In this document: positions 38,062 through 46,432 of the stretch, in pieces
Layout of the letters: the number at the start of each line of letters is the position of its first letter
How positions within the stretch are numbered: the stretch's first letter is position 1
NCBI RefSeq assembly: GCF_900101855.1
Contig: NZ_FMVC01000001.1
Span: 1 to 64,000 of the forward strand
From: Flavobacterium anhuiense
Lineage (GTDB): Bacteria > Bacteroidota > Bacteroidia > Flavobacteriales > Flavobacteriaceae
Direction of reading: 5' to 3'
DNA: 64,000 nt
Made by a program: the position numbers and the translations under genes
The notes under the pieces: model-generated
The model's database searches: none
What the model was told of the DNA's origin: nothing
What the model saw: only the letters and a program-made list of their open reading frames with translations

Positions 38062-39390
38062 TTAATTGTGATTTTGAAACCATAATTTAAAAGAAGTTCC
38101 TTTTCCTAATTCAGATTCTACAGTAATTTCTATATGATGAAAAGAAGCAATACTCTTAGCAATTGCAAGACCTAAGCCCTGCCCTTCCTGATCGGAGTTG
38201 ATTCTGGCAAAACGGCTGAATATTTTCTCAAGCTGTGATTCATCCATTCCAATTCCGGAATCCTTTACCGAAATAAAATAATGATGATCTGCAAAACCAT
38301 CTTCAACAATAATCTTTCCTTGCGGTTTATTATATTTTATGGCGTTGGTTACCAAATTATAAATCAGGATATGAATTAAAGTTTTGTTTCCGGTAAAAAC
38401 AAAATTGTTTTCCATTTTATTTTGGAAGTGAATTTCTTTATCGTCAATACGATCTTGAAGATCCTCTTGCAGATCAGAAATAATTTCGCGAAGATTAATT
38501 GCTTCATTCAATTCATACTGATTATTATCTATTCTGGAAATCAGCAATAAATTATTGATAATCTTTTTGAGCATATCTAGCGTCTTTAAAGAACCCGCAA
38601 TTTTATCAACCGCATTGTCATCTAAAGATTCATTCTGCAGCAAGTTTTCTAGTTTATTTTTGAGCAATGCTATCGGTGTTAAAAGTTCGTGCGAAACATT
38701 CGAAATAAACTGTTTTTCTTTTTTAAAAACCTCCGCAATTCGATCCATCATTTGGTTCAAAACAAAATCCAATTCTCTGAAATCTCTTGAAGCCGCTTTT
38801 ATCGGAGTATGGTCAAACGTTTCAGGTTCGTTTACACGCCTAATTTTGGTATCAATTATTTTATAAAATGGCTTTAAAAGGTATTCGATAAAAAAAGTAT
38901 CAGCCAAAAAAGTAATGAATAGAATCACCACAAATACAATTATAATAAACAGTCTGATTACAAAAGTCAAATCGTTGACTTCACTGAGACTGCTGCCTAT
39001 TTCAAGCTGATAATCTACACCTTCATAAGTAAAATGATGCTGTAATATTCTGTACTCGCTTTCTTCATTTTCAATCTTACGATATTCGTTCGTAAAAGTT
39101 GATTTTTTCTGATGTGGCTTTATAGGAACCCTAGACAGCACCAAAAACTCACTATGCAAAGTTGAAAATTCAGCAAAAGTCTCAGTCGTGTCATCTGGAT
39201 TTTCTATAAAATCATTTATTTCTTCTTGATTAAGATGTTCAATAAATTTTTTCTTTTTCTCCAGCAATGTGTTATTAATATGGCGATATACCACACTTTC
39301 GACCAAAATAGGAAGCATTAGCCATAAAATCAAAATGACCAACAATCTGGTCATGGCATTAAAAATGGCTAATTGATGTTTTATTTTCAC
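38062..39390 (-). CDS. Sensor histidine kinase
   Basis: A 442-residue two-span kinase. The first span is about 10-30, followed by a periplasmic sensor of about 110 residues and a second span about 142-165. A HAMP-like linker leads to the H-box FISNVSHELLTPIALL (phospho-His about 237), N-box LVTNAIKYN, G1 DSGIGM and G2 GQGLGLAIA. It resembles the CusS/ArlS-type EnvZ group. Its stop is followed by the promoter of paralog A. The partner regulator is 10 bp upstream. Confidence 0.93.
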   Translation of the reverse strand: MKIKHQLAIFNAMTRLLVILILWLMLPILVESVVYRHINNTLLEKKKKFIEHLNQEEINDFIENPDDTTETFAEFSTLHSEFLVLSRVPIKPHQKKSTFTNEYRKIENEESEYRILQHHFTYEGVDYQLEIGSSLSEVNDLTFVIRLFIIIVFVVILFITFLADTFFIEYLLKPFYKIIDTKIRRVNEPETFDHTPIKAASRDFRELDFVLNQMMDRIAEVFKKEKQFISNVSHELLTPIALLKNKLENLLQNESLDDNAVDKIAGSLKTLDMLKKIINNLLLISRIDNNQYELNEAINLREIISDLQEDLQDRIDDKEIHFQNKMENNFVFTGNKTLIHILIYNLVTNAIKYNKPQGKIIVEDGFADHHYFISVKDSGIGMDESQLEKIFSRFARINSDQEGQGLGLAIAKSIASFHHIEITVESELGKGTSFKLWFQNHN

Positions 39391-39400
39391 AAGAATAAAT

Positions 39401-40075
39401 TTATTCGTTTATACGATAACCCACATTTCGAACTGTTTCAAACCAATCTATTGAAGTATGTTTGTCTAATTTTTTTCGGAGATTTCGAACATGGACATCG
39501 ATAAAATTAGAATCTGAATTCACTTCTAAAATATCACCCCAGATATGTTCGGTCAATTGCAATCTTGTAATGACACGGTTTTTATTAAGAACTAAATACT
39601 GGAAAATATCAAACTCCTTTTTGGTAAGACTTAAAGGAATTTCATTAAAACTTACTTTATAATCTTGAAGCTGTAGCAAAAAGCCATGAATACTTAAATT
39701 GTTTAAGGTAAAACCATGAATCCTACGAATCACTGCAAACAATCTTGCCGCCAATTCTGTTAAAGCAAAAGGTTTAGTCAAATAATCGTCGGCTCCAAGA
39801 TGAAGCCCGTTAATCCTGTCATCCAATTCTCCTCGGGCGGTGAGCACAATTACTGCGATTTTTGATTTAGTTTTTCGAATCGTCTGCAAAACCTCAAAAC
39901 CGTCTCCATCAGGCAAACCCAAATCCAACAGCATGGCATCATAATCATTGCTTCCAAATTCCTCCAAAGCATCTGCACAACTATTGGCAATTTTACAGAT
40001 ATAACCTGCATTACATAAAAAATCGTAAATTTCTACAGCAAGCTCTTTATTATCTTCAACAATTAAAACATTCAT
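39401..40075 (-). CDS. OmpR-family response regulator
   Basis: I start it at ATG 40075 (MNVLIVEDN), since the 7-residue extension begins with TTG. The product has 224 residues. The receiver domain has the acidic pocket ED, phospho-Asp in LLDLGLPDGDG (about 51) and the K in YLTKPF. The C-terminal winged helix reads IWGDILEVNSDSNFIDVHVRNLRKKLD. OmpR-type regulators bind direct repeats with an 11-bp period, which is exactly what two promoters of the flanking Lys-rich genes carry. Confidence 0.93.
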   Translation of the reverse strand: MNVLIVEDNKELAVEIYDFLCNAGYICKIANSCADALEEFGSNDYDAMLLDLGLPDGDGFEVLQTIRKTKSKIAVIVLTARGELDDRINGLHLGADDYLTKPFALTELAARLFAVIRRIHGFTLNNLSIHGFLLQLQDYKVSFNEIPLSLTKKEFDIFQYLVLNKNRVITRLQLTEHIWGDILEVNSDSNFIDVHVRNLRKKLDKHTSIDWFETVRNVGYRINE

Positions 40076-40155
40076 AGACAAAGCATTTAAGCACAACTAA
40101 AATTAATCAATTATCAAAAATTCAGCTGTACATTATTAAAAAATTAACGAATGAA

Positions 40156-40183
40156 AAAAGCTGACAAATTTCTTCATCAGCTT
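40156..40183 (-). terminator. Weak terminator of the paralog B-C operon
   Basis: A 7-bp stem (AAGCTGA / TCAGCTT) with a 12-nt loop and TTTTTT on the minus strand, about 80 bp after the 40262 stop. Confidence 0.5.
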
Positions 40184-40261
40184 CTTCAATCGCATTCTCA
40201 TAATCATTATTCCTGTTTTTGCCTCCGTTACAATGCTTCGAAAACAAAACGAGAGCAATTC

Positions 40262-40447
40262 TTATTTTTTCACAGCTGCAGCCTCTTCTTTTGGCGCTTC
40301 AGCTTTTGCTTTTTTGTTTCCTTTATGATGATGATGTTTGGTTGCTTTAACTTCTTTTGCAGGCGCTGCCTGAGCTGGAGTTGTTTGAGCGTTTACCATT
40401 ACACTTGTTCCTAGAACTGCTACTGCTAATAAAACTAATTTTTTCAT
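40262..40447 (-). CDS. Small exported Lys/His-rich protein (paralog C)
   Basis: A 61-residue protein. The signal peptide MKKLVLLAVAVLGTSVMVNA is followed by AQTTPAQAAPAKEVKATKHH and more Lys/Ala/Glu-rich sequence. The stretch HHHHK is a possible metal site. It shares APAKEVKATKH with paralog B and the signal/TTPA start with paralog A. It begins 40 bp after paralog B and has no promoter of its own, so it is probably the second gene of a two-gene operon. Confidence 0.8.
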   Translation of the reverse strand: MKKLVLLAVAVLGTSVMVNAQTTPAQAAPAKEVKATKHHHHKGNKKAKAEAPKEEAAAVKK

Positions 40448-40487
40448 GATCTTTAAATTTTTAAATTAACCAACTTTATATATTAAA

Positions 40488-40709
40488 TTATTTTTTTGCT
40501 TCTTTTTTTGTTTCTTTATTTACTTTTGCTGTTTCTGTTTTTGAAGCTTCACTTTTTCCTGATTTTACTTTTTTATCAGATTTGTTTTTTGGGTGTTTTG
40601 TTGCTTTTACCTCTTTTGCAGGAGCATCTTTACCATCTTTTGCAGGAAATGCGTGAACCATTGCACTTGTTCCTAAAACTGCCACTAATACCATTAATAA
40701 ATTTCTCAT
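40488..40709 (-). CDS. Small exported Lys-rich protein (paralog B)
   Basis: A 73-residue protein. A signal peptide (MRNLLMVLVAVLGTSAMVHA) precedes a Lys-rich mature part with APAKEVKATKHPKNKSDKK, and the last 20 residues are KTETAKVNKETKKEAKK-like. No domain is recognisable. It is the first gene of the B-C operon, driven by the promoter at 40752-40786 with the shared direct repeat. Function unknown. Confidence 0.8.
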   Translation of the reverse strand: MRNLLMVLVAVLGTSAMVHAFPAKDGKDAPAKEVKATKHPKNKSDKKVKSGKSEASKTETAKVNKETKKEAKK

Positions 40710-40751
40710 GATTTCTAAGATTTAAGAATTAATACCTTTTATTTTACAGAT

Positions 40752-40786
40752 CAAAATTACCTTCGCAACATGAAGAGAAAATGAAG
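40752..40786 (-). promoter_or_regulatory. Promoter and direct-repeat operator of the paralog B-C operon
   Basis: The minus strand has -7 TAATTTTG (40759-40752), then 10 bp, then CTTCAT-n5-CTTCAT (40786-40770). The 17-bp repeat differs by one base from the one before paralog A and lies at the same distance from the -7 box. Confidence 0.7.
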
Positions 40787-40837
40787 AAATCCCTGAATAA
40801 AAAATTTTAACTTGATATTAACGCTTTGCAGATTTTC

Positions 40838-40970
40838 ACCATATCAAGGTATATAAGTTCATTTTAAATATTCACTATAAAATAATATTACAGATGAAAT
40901 AGAAGACGCACTGCGGTGCTTCCCTACAGACGCATCTCAGCTAAAATGAACTTATATACCTTGATATGGT
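40838..40970. mobile_element. 133-bp MITE-like element with perfect 29-bp inverted ends
   Basis: The left arm 40838-40866 (starts ACCATATCAAGGTATATAAG) is an exact reverse complement of the right arm 40942-40970, and pairing extends about 5 bp outwards with one mismatch. The 75-bp centre is non-coding and includes a short palindrome at 40905-40919. No clear target duplication is seen. It lies between paralog B and polA and fills most of that 329-bp gap. It could also be a large regulatory hairpin. Confidence 0.7.
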
Positions 40971-41038
40971 AAAAAATTTCTTTTTTGATTAATTTTTGCA
41001 ACCTCAATTGTTTATTTTTACAGACTAATATTTTTAAT

Positions 41039-43876
41039 ATGTCAACTCAAAAACGCCTTTTTCTTCTAGATGCTTATGCACTAATTTTTCGTGGTTATTA
41101 TGCATTTATAAAAAACCCGAGAATCAACTCAAAAGGAATGGATACATCTGCAATTATGGGTTTTATGAACTCACTTTTAGATGTTATTAAAAGAGAAAAA
41201 CCAGATCATTTGGCTGTTGCTTTCGATAAAGGGGGAAGCCATGTGAGAACCGAAATGTTTGTAGAATACAAAGCAAACCGAGATGAAACTCCAGAGGCAA
41301 TTAAAATTGCTGTTCCGTATATTCAAGAGCTATTAAGAGCCATGCATATTCCGATTATTGAACTTGAAGGTTGCGAAGCCGATGATTTGATTGGAACAAT
41401 TGCCAAACAAGCCGAAAAACAAAACTATCAGGTATTTATGGTAACGCCCGATAAAGATTTTGCGCAATTGGTTTCTGAAAATATCTTTATGTATAAACCT
41501 GCCCGAATGGGTAACGGAATCGAAATTTGGGGAGTTCCTGAGGTTTTGGCAAAATTTGAAGTTGAAAGACCTGAGCAAGTAATTGATTTTCTTGGAATGA
41601 TGGGCGACGCGGTGGATAACATTCCTGGATTGCCCGGTGTTGGTGAAGTAACAGCGAAAAAATTCCTGAAAGAGTTTGGTTCTATGGAAAATCTTTTGGC
41701 TAATACAGACAAGCTAAAAGGTAAAATGAAAGAAAACATTGAAGCGAATAAAGAAAAAGGAATTCTTTCTAAAAAACTGGCGGCCATTATTACAGATTGC
41801 GACGTTACTTTTAATGAGGAAGATTACGAACTTTCTCGTCCAGATATAGAAAAAACAGATGCTATTTTTCAAGAATTAGAATTCAGAAGAATGGCTGAGC
41901 AGTTCGACAATTTATTTAGAACAGATGGCGCTCAGACTGCCAATGCTGCTCCAGATGCAAAACCAGCTAAAAAAACTCCTGCCAAAAATGAAGATCAATT
42001 TGATCTTTTTGGAAGTGCTAGTGCAGATGAAGATACAGAGGCTCCAAGAACTTCTTTCTATAACACTTTAGAAAACACAGAACATTCCTATCAGACCATA
42101 CAAGGTGATTTAGGAATTAAATTGCTTTTACAGAATCTGCAAAAACAGTCTGCAGTTTGTTTCGATACAGAAACTACAGGAATCGATGCTTTGCACGCAG
42201 AATTGGTAGGAATGTCATTTTCTTACGAAAAAGGAAAAGCATTTTATGTTCCGTTTCCTGAAAATCAAGAAGAAGCAAAAGCTTTGATTGAAAAATTTGT
42301 TCCGTTTTTTGAAAATGAAAACATTGAAAAAATTGGGCAGAATTTAAAATATGATTTAAAAATCCTTTCTAATTACGGCGTTACTGTAAAAGGAAAGCTT
42401 TTTGATACTATGATTGCACATTATCTGATCAATCCAGATATGCGTCATAATATGGATATTTTAGCAGAAACTTATTTGAAATATTCTCCAAAATCAATTG
42501 AAACTCTAATTGGTAAAAAAGGAAAAAATCAGCTTAATATGCGTGATGTGCCTTTGGAAGACATTAAAGAATATGCTGCTGAAGATGCCGACATTACATT
42601 ACAACTGAAAGAAATCTTTACAACTGAACTAGATAGAACTGAAACTAAGAAGCTGTTTGATGATATCGAAATTCCACTAGTAAGCGTTTTGGCTGATATG
42701 GAAATGGAAGGCATTCGTTTAGATGTTGATTTCTTAAAACAAATGTCTAAAGAAATGGATGTTGAAATCAAATCTTTGGAACAGAAAATATACGAAACAG
42801 CTGGCGAAACATTCAACCTTGCTTCTCCAAAACAATTAGGAGATATTTTATTCGATAAACTTAAAATTGGCGGAGCTAAGCAAAAGAAAACCAAAACCGG
42901 ACAATATGCAACTGGTGAGGAAGTTTTGACTTATTTAGCAAATGACAATCCAATTGTAAAAGATATTTTAGATTGGCGCCAAATGGTAAAGCTGCAAAGC
43001 ACCTATATATTAGCATTACCAGAACAGGTTGACAAAAAGACCTTACGCGTTCATACCGATTATATGCAGGCAGTTGCTGCAACTGGTCGTTTGAGTTCTA
43101 ACAATCCAAACTTACAGAACATTCCGATTCGTACTGAAAGAGGACGCCAGATTCGTAAAGCTTTTGTGGCACGCGATGAAAACTATACTTTAATCTCTGC
43201 CGATTACTCGCAAATTGAATTAAGAATTATTGCAGCTCTAAGTGGCGAAGAAAATATGATCAAAGCTTTTCAAGACGGAGAAGATATTCACAGAGCAACC
43301 GCTGCAAAGGTTTTTAATGTTGCTTTAGAAGAAGTTTCCCGCGAACAAAGAAGCAATGCCAAAACGGTAAACTTCGGAATTATCTATGGTGTTTCTGCTT
43401 TTGGATTAAGTAGCCAAACTTCACTTTCAAGAAGCGAAAGTGCTGCTTTGATCGATGCTTATTACAAAACTTATCCACGTCTTAAATCTTATATTTCAGA
43501 TCAAGTAGATTTTGCAAGAGAAAAAGGCTATGTGCAAACTATTTTAGGGCGCCGTAGATACTTAAAAGACATTAATTCTGCTAATGCCGTTGTAAGAAGC
43601 GCCGCAGAACGAAATGCTGTCAACGCGCCAATTCAAGGAAGCGCTGCCGATGTGATTAAAATTGCCATGATCAATATTCATAAAAAACTTCGTGACGAAA
43701 ACTGGAAATCTAAAATGCTACTGCAAGTGCATGATGAGCTTGTGTTCGATGTTCATAACGATGAACTCGAAAAAATCCAGCCTATGATTAAACACGAAAT
43801 GGAAAATGCTTTTAAAATGTCGGTTCCTTTAGAAGTAGAACTTGGAATGGGTAAAGATTGGTTAGAAGCGCATTAA
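41039..43876 (+). CDS. polA: DNA polymerase I
   Basis: I start it at ATG 41039 (MSTQKRLFLLDAYALIFRGY), which gives 945 residues. The N-terminal 5' nuclease reads DAYALIFRGYYAF and EADDLIGTIA. The 3'-5' exonuclease is apparently intact (CFDTETTGIDALHAE). The polymerase has motif A DYSQIELRIIAAL, motif B RSNAKTVNFGIIYG and motif C QVHDELVFD. The protein acts in Okazaki fragment maturation and excision repair. It is monocistronic, with the 133-bp inverted repeat directly upstream. Confidence 0.96.
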   Translation: MSTQKRLFLLDAYALIFRGYYAFIKNPRINSKGMDTSAIMGFMNSLLDVIKREKPDHLAVAFDKGGSHVRTEMFVEYKANRDETPEAIKIAVPYIQELLRAMHIPIIELEGCEADDLIGTIAKQAEKQNYQVFMVTPDKDFAQLVSENIFMYKPARMGNGIEIWGVPEVLAKFEVERPEQVIDFLGMMGDAVDNIPGLPGVGEVTAKKFLKEFGSMENLLANTDKLKGKMKENIEANKEKGILSKKLAAIITDCDVTFNEEDYELSRPDIEKTDAIFQELEFRRMAEQFDNLFRTDGAQTANAAPDAKPAKKTPAKNEDQFDLFGSASADEDTEAPRTSFYNTLENTEHSYQTIQGDLGIKLLLQNLQKQSAVCFDTETTGIDALHAELVGMSFSYEKGKAFYVPFPENQEEAKALIEKFVPFFENENIEKIGQNLKYDLKILSNYGVTVKGKLFDTMIAHYLINPDMRHNMDILAETYLKYSPKSIETLIGKKGKNQLNMRDVPLEDIKEYAAEDADITLQLKEIFTTELDRTETKKLFDDIEIPLVSVLADMEMEGIRLDVDFLKQMSKEMDVEIKSLEQKIYETAGETFNLASPKQLGDILFDKLKIGGAKQKKTKTGQYATGEEVLTYLANDNPIVKDILDWRQMVKLQSTYILALPEQVDKKTLRVHTDYMQAVAATGRLSSNNPNLQNIPIRTERGRQIRKAFVARDENYTLISADYSQIELRIIAALSGEENMIKAFQDGEDIHRATAAKVFNVALEEVSREQRSNAKTVNFGIIYGVSAFGLSSQTSLSRSESAALIDAYYKTYPRLKSYISDQVDFAREKGYVQTILGRRRYLKDINSANAVVRSAAERNAVNAPIQGSAADVIKIAMINIHKKLRDENWKSKMLLQVHDELVFDVHNDELEKIQPMIKHEMENAFKMSVPLEVELGMGKDWLEAH

Positions 43877-43882
43877 TATATT

Positions 43883-43918
43883 TTAGATTTCAGATTAGAT
43901 TGTTGATTTTGGATTTAT
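43883..43918. repeat. Degenerate 7-bp tandem repeat after polA
   Basis: The sequence reads as heptads TTTAGAT TTCAGAT and similar GATT-rich units. Similar heptad arrays of other sequence occur in several gaps of this window. Confidence 0.4.
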
Positions 43919-43969
43919 AAATAAAAAATCATCCAATCTTGTCTATTTCGACGAAGGAGAATAACGTAT

Positions 43970-44002
43970 AAAAAAAGGACTGTTCACACAGTCCTTTTTT
44001 TT
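43970..44002. terminator. Bidirectional terminator between polA and the LacI gene
   Basis: A 14-bp stem (AAAAAAAGGACTGT and complement) with loop TCAC, with A and T runs on both sides. Confidence 0.92.
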
Positions 44003-44019
44003 GTCAAAATATATTTATT

Positions 44020-45045
44020 TTATTTTTTTCGAGTTGATTCTCTTTCTTTCAATTTTGTTTTGATGACGATTGTTTCATAATCTGAAACTGTTCCTTCTGG
44101 CTCTTCTAATCTTTCGATTAATCTTTTGGCAGCCACTTCTCCAATTTCAACTCCATGCTGACTTACTGTAGTCAAACTTGGCGACAAACGTCTTGAAGCT
44201 AAAATACCATCAGCAAAACCAATGATCGAAATATCTTCTGGAACTCTGTATCCTTTTTTCAAACTTACTCTTAAAGCCGCAACCGAATCATTTTCGTCCA
44301 AAGCAAAAATTCCATCAATTTTATTCTCAAAAAGCGCATCTATTTTAGCTTTCATGTCTTCTTCAGAATCGGTACGAAGAATAATTTTTTCGTTAACTGG
44401 AATATTATTGTCTTTTAAAGCTTTTAAATAACCATCAGCTCTTAGTTTTCCAACACTTAGATTATCTACAGAAGATATTAAAGCAATATTTTTACATCCA
44501 AGATTAATTAAATGCTGAGTTGAGTTTAATGCCGAATCGAAATCGTCTACCACAACCTTATCACAATCAACTTCATCAGCAATACGATCAAACATCACAA
44601 TTGGCGTTCCATCGTTAATAATTTCCGAAAAGTGATTGTAATCTTGAAGTTTTTGAGCTTCTTCTGAAACCGAAAGAATAAATCCGTCAATTGTTCCATT
44701 GCTTAACATTTCAAGCGTGTGGATTTCTTTCTCTAAAGATTCGTTAGAGATACACGTAATTACATTATATCCTTTTTTATCGGCAACTTTCTCAATACCG
44801 CTAAAAACTTTCGCAAAGAAAGAATTTAAAATATTAGGAATAATTACCCCAATCGTTTTTGTTTTACGATTTTTTAGATTCAAACCAATAACATTCGGCT
44901 TATAATTTTTGAGTTTGGCATACTCTTTAATCTTCACCTTTGTTTGTTCACTAATTTCTGGACTGTCATTCAACGCTTTAGATACAGTCGAAACAGAAAC
45001 ACCAAGTTCCTTCGCAATTTGTTTTAGAGTTGCTTTAGCTTTCAT
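44020..45045 (-). CDS. LacI-family transcriptional regulator
   Basis: A 341-residue protein. The N-terminal HTH is ATLKQIAKELGVSVSTVSKA with the hinge helix region NYKPNVIGLNLK. The rest is a periplasmic-binding-protein-like ligand domain (IGVIIPNILNSFFAKVFSGI, MFDRIADEVDCDKV, IIGFADG). The ligand is likely a sugar. No sugar-utilisation gene is adjacent, so the target is elsewhere. It has its own promoter. Confidence 0.93.
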   Translation of the reverse strand: MKAKATLKQIAKELGVSVSTVSKALNDSPEISEQTKVKIKEYAKLKNYKPNVIGLNLKNRKTKTIGVIIPNILNSFFAKVFSGIEKVADKKGYNVITCISNESLEKEIHTLEMLSNGTIDGFILSVSEEAQKLQDYNHFSEIINDGTPIVMFDRIADEVDCDKVVVDDFDSALNSTQHLINLGCKNIALISSVDNLSVGKLRADGYLKALKDNNIPVNEKIILRTDSEEDMKAKIDALFENKIDGIFALDENDSVAALRVSLKKGYRVPEDISIIGFADGILASRRLSPSLTTVSQHGVEIGEVAAKRLIERLEEPEGTVSDYETIVIKTKLKERESTRKK

Positions 45046-45070
45046 CCAATTGAATTTTATGTAATTAATA

Positions 45071-45106
45071 CAAATATAGTAGAATTACCTAAAATAAAAC
45101 AAAAAA
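45071..45106 (-). promoter_or_regulatory. Promoter of the LacI-family gene
   Basis: The minus strand has -7 TATATTTG (45078-45071) and a TTTTTTG at 45106-45100, with a 21-bp spacer. Confidence 0.6.
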
Positions 45107-45340
45107 CACCTATCAGTATTTAAAATAATCAAGCCTTTTCCAAAGAAAACCAGCAAACGATATGATTTTTCTGAAATCTATATTATAAATTGTTCTATAT
45201 ACCTTATAAACAATATTTTTGCACAAAAAACATACAATTTCAAAAGCTTTCTCCATCAAATAATTCAAATACTTTTTTGAATGTTTTAATTAAAAAACTG
45301 AAGCCCTGATTTTCAGCAGATAAAATATTCTTTTCAGGTA
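45107..45340. other. Middle of the 369-bp LacI-rplM gap, no gene seen
   Basis: AT-rich, non-coding sequence between the LacI-family promoter and the rplM promoter. No strong hairpin or repeat was noticed. Confidence 0.5.
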
Positions 45341-45371
45341 TTTGGTTTTAAAATAATTAATTGTACTTTTG
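45341..45371 (+). promoter_or_regulatory. Promoter of rplM-rpsI
   Basis: TTTGG at 45341-45345 and TACTTTTG at 45364-45371 are separated by 18 bp, a textbook flavobacterial promoter in front of a ribosomal operon. Confidence 0.85.
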
Positions 45372-45391
45372 CATCCCCTTTATTGGGGATG
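45372..45391 (+). promoter_or_regulatory. Leader hairpin of rplM, putative L13 autoregulatory site
   Basis: CATCCCC / GGGGATG pair in a 7-bp stem with a 6-nt loop, right at the predicted transcript start and 23 nt before the rplM ATG. There is no T-run. Ribosomal-protein leaders of this kind are often bound by the encoded protein. The role here is inference. Confidence 0.45.
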
Positions 45392-45414
45392 GAATGTTTA
45401 ATTAAAATAATATT

Positions 45415-45870
45415 ATGGACGCATTAAGCTACAAAACAGTTTCAGCAAGCAAAGCCACTGTAACTAAAGAGTGGATTGTTGTTGACGCTGAAGGTCATAA
45501 CTTAGGACGTCTTGCTTCTAAAGTTGCAATGATCTTAAGAGGTAAGTACAAGCCAAGTTACACACCGCACGTTGACTGTGGAGATAACGTAATTGTTATC
45601 AACTCAGAAAAAATTAACCTTACAGGTACAAAAATGAATGACAAAATTTACATGCGTCATACAGGTTACCCAGGAGGACAAAGAACTTTAACTGCTAAAG
45701 TATTGCAAGCTAAAAATCCAGCTGCATTAGTAGAAAAAGCTGTAAAAGGTATGTTGCCTAAAAACAAATTAGGTGCTGAACTTTTTAGAAATCTAAATGT
45801 TGTTGTAGGATCTGAGCACAAACACGGAGCTCAAAAACCTAGAACTGTTAACCTAAATGATCTTAAGTAA
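45415..45870 (+). CDS. rplM: 50S ribosomal protein L13
   Basis: A 151-residue L13 of normal length (WIVVDAEGHNLGRLASKVA, GKYKPSYTPHVDCGD, HTGYPGG). An early 50S assembly protein. The stop TAA overlaps the rpsI ATG by one base, in the usual L13-S9 pair. Confidence 0.98.
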   Translation: MDALSYKTVSASKATVTKEWIVVDAEGHNLGRLASKVAMILRGKYKPSYTPHVDCGDNVIVINSEKINLTGTKMNDKIYMRHTGYPGGQRTLTAKVLQAKNPAALVEKAVKGMLPKNKLGAELFRNLNVVVGSEHKHGAQKPRTVNLNDLK

Positions 45871-46256
45871 TGGGAGTTATTCACAAAATCGGTAGAAGAA
45901 AAACCGCTGTTGCACGTGTATACGTTTCTGAAGGAACTGGAAACATCACTGTAAACAAAAAAGAATTCGCAACTTACTTTCCAACTGCAACTTTACAATA
46001 CAAAGTTTTACAACCGCTTTCTATGACTGAAAACGCTAGCAACTTTGACGTAAAAGTAAACGTTTACGGAGGTGGTACAACTGGTCAGGCAGAAGCTGTA
46101 AGAATGGCATTAGCACGTGTAATGTGTGAAGTTAACGCTGAAAACAGAGCTATCCTTAAACCAGAAGGTTTATTAACAAGAGACCCAAGAATGGTTGAAC
46201 GTAAGAAATTCGGTCAGAAGAAAGCTCGTAAGAGATTCCAATTCTCTAAACGTTAA
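45870..46256 (+). CDS. rpsI: 30S ribosomal protein S9
   Basis: A 128-residue S9 ending in the basic tail KKARKRFQFSKR that reaches the P-site tRNA. It shows IGRRKTAVARVYV near the N-terminus and GGGTTGQAEA. It is cotranscribed with rplM. Confidence 0.98.
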   Translation: MGVIHKIGRRKTAVARVYVSEGTGNITVNKKEFATYFPTATLQYKVLQPLSMTENASNFDVKVNVYGGGTTGQAEAVRMALARVMCEVNAENRAILKPEGLLTRDPRMVERKKFGQKKARKRFQFSKR

Positions 46257-46263
46257 TATTACC

Positions 46264-46288
46264 TGTCTTGTTCAGATGGGACAAGACA
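46264..46288 (+). promoter_or_regulatory. Hairpin in the rpsI-rpsB gap
   Basis: TGTCTTGT / ACAAGACA form an 8-bp stem with a 9-nt loop, 8 bp after rpsI. There is no T-run, so it is a poor terminator. It may be part of the 176-nt leader of rpsB. Nothing else in that leader could be assigned. Confidence 0.35.
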
Positions 46289-46432
46289 TTATCAATTATT
46301 TATTGAAATTAAAAAACACAGTTATTGTTGCTCTCCTATTGAGGTAGGATATAGTTTAGCATCTAAATGTATGAAGCCAGAGAAATCGCCATTCACACAT
46401 TGCTAATCAACAGAACGTAAACTAGTACAAAA

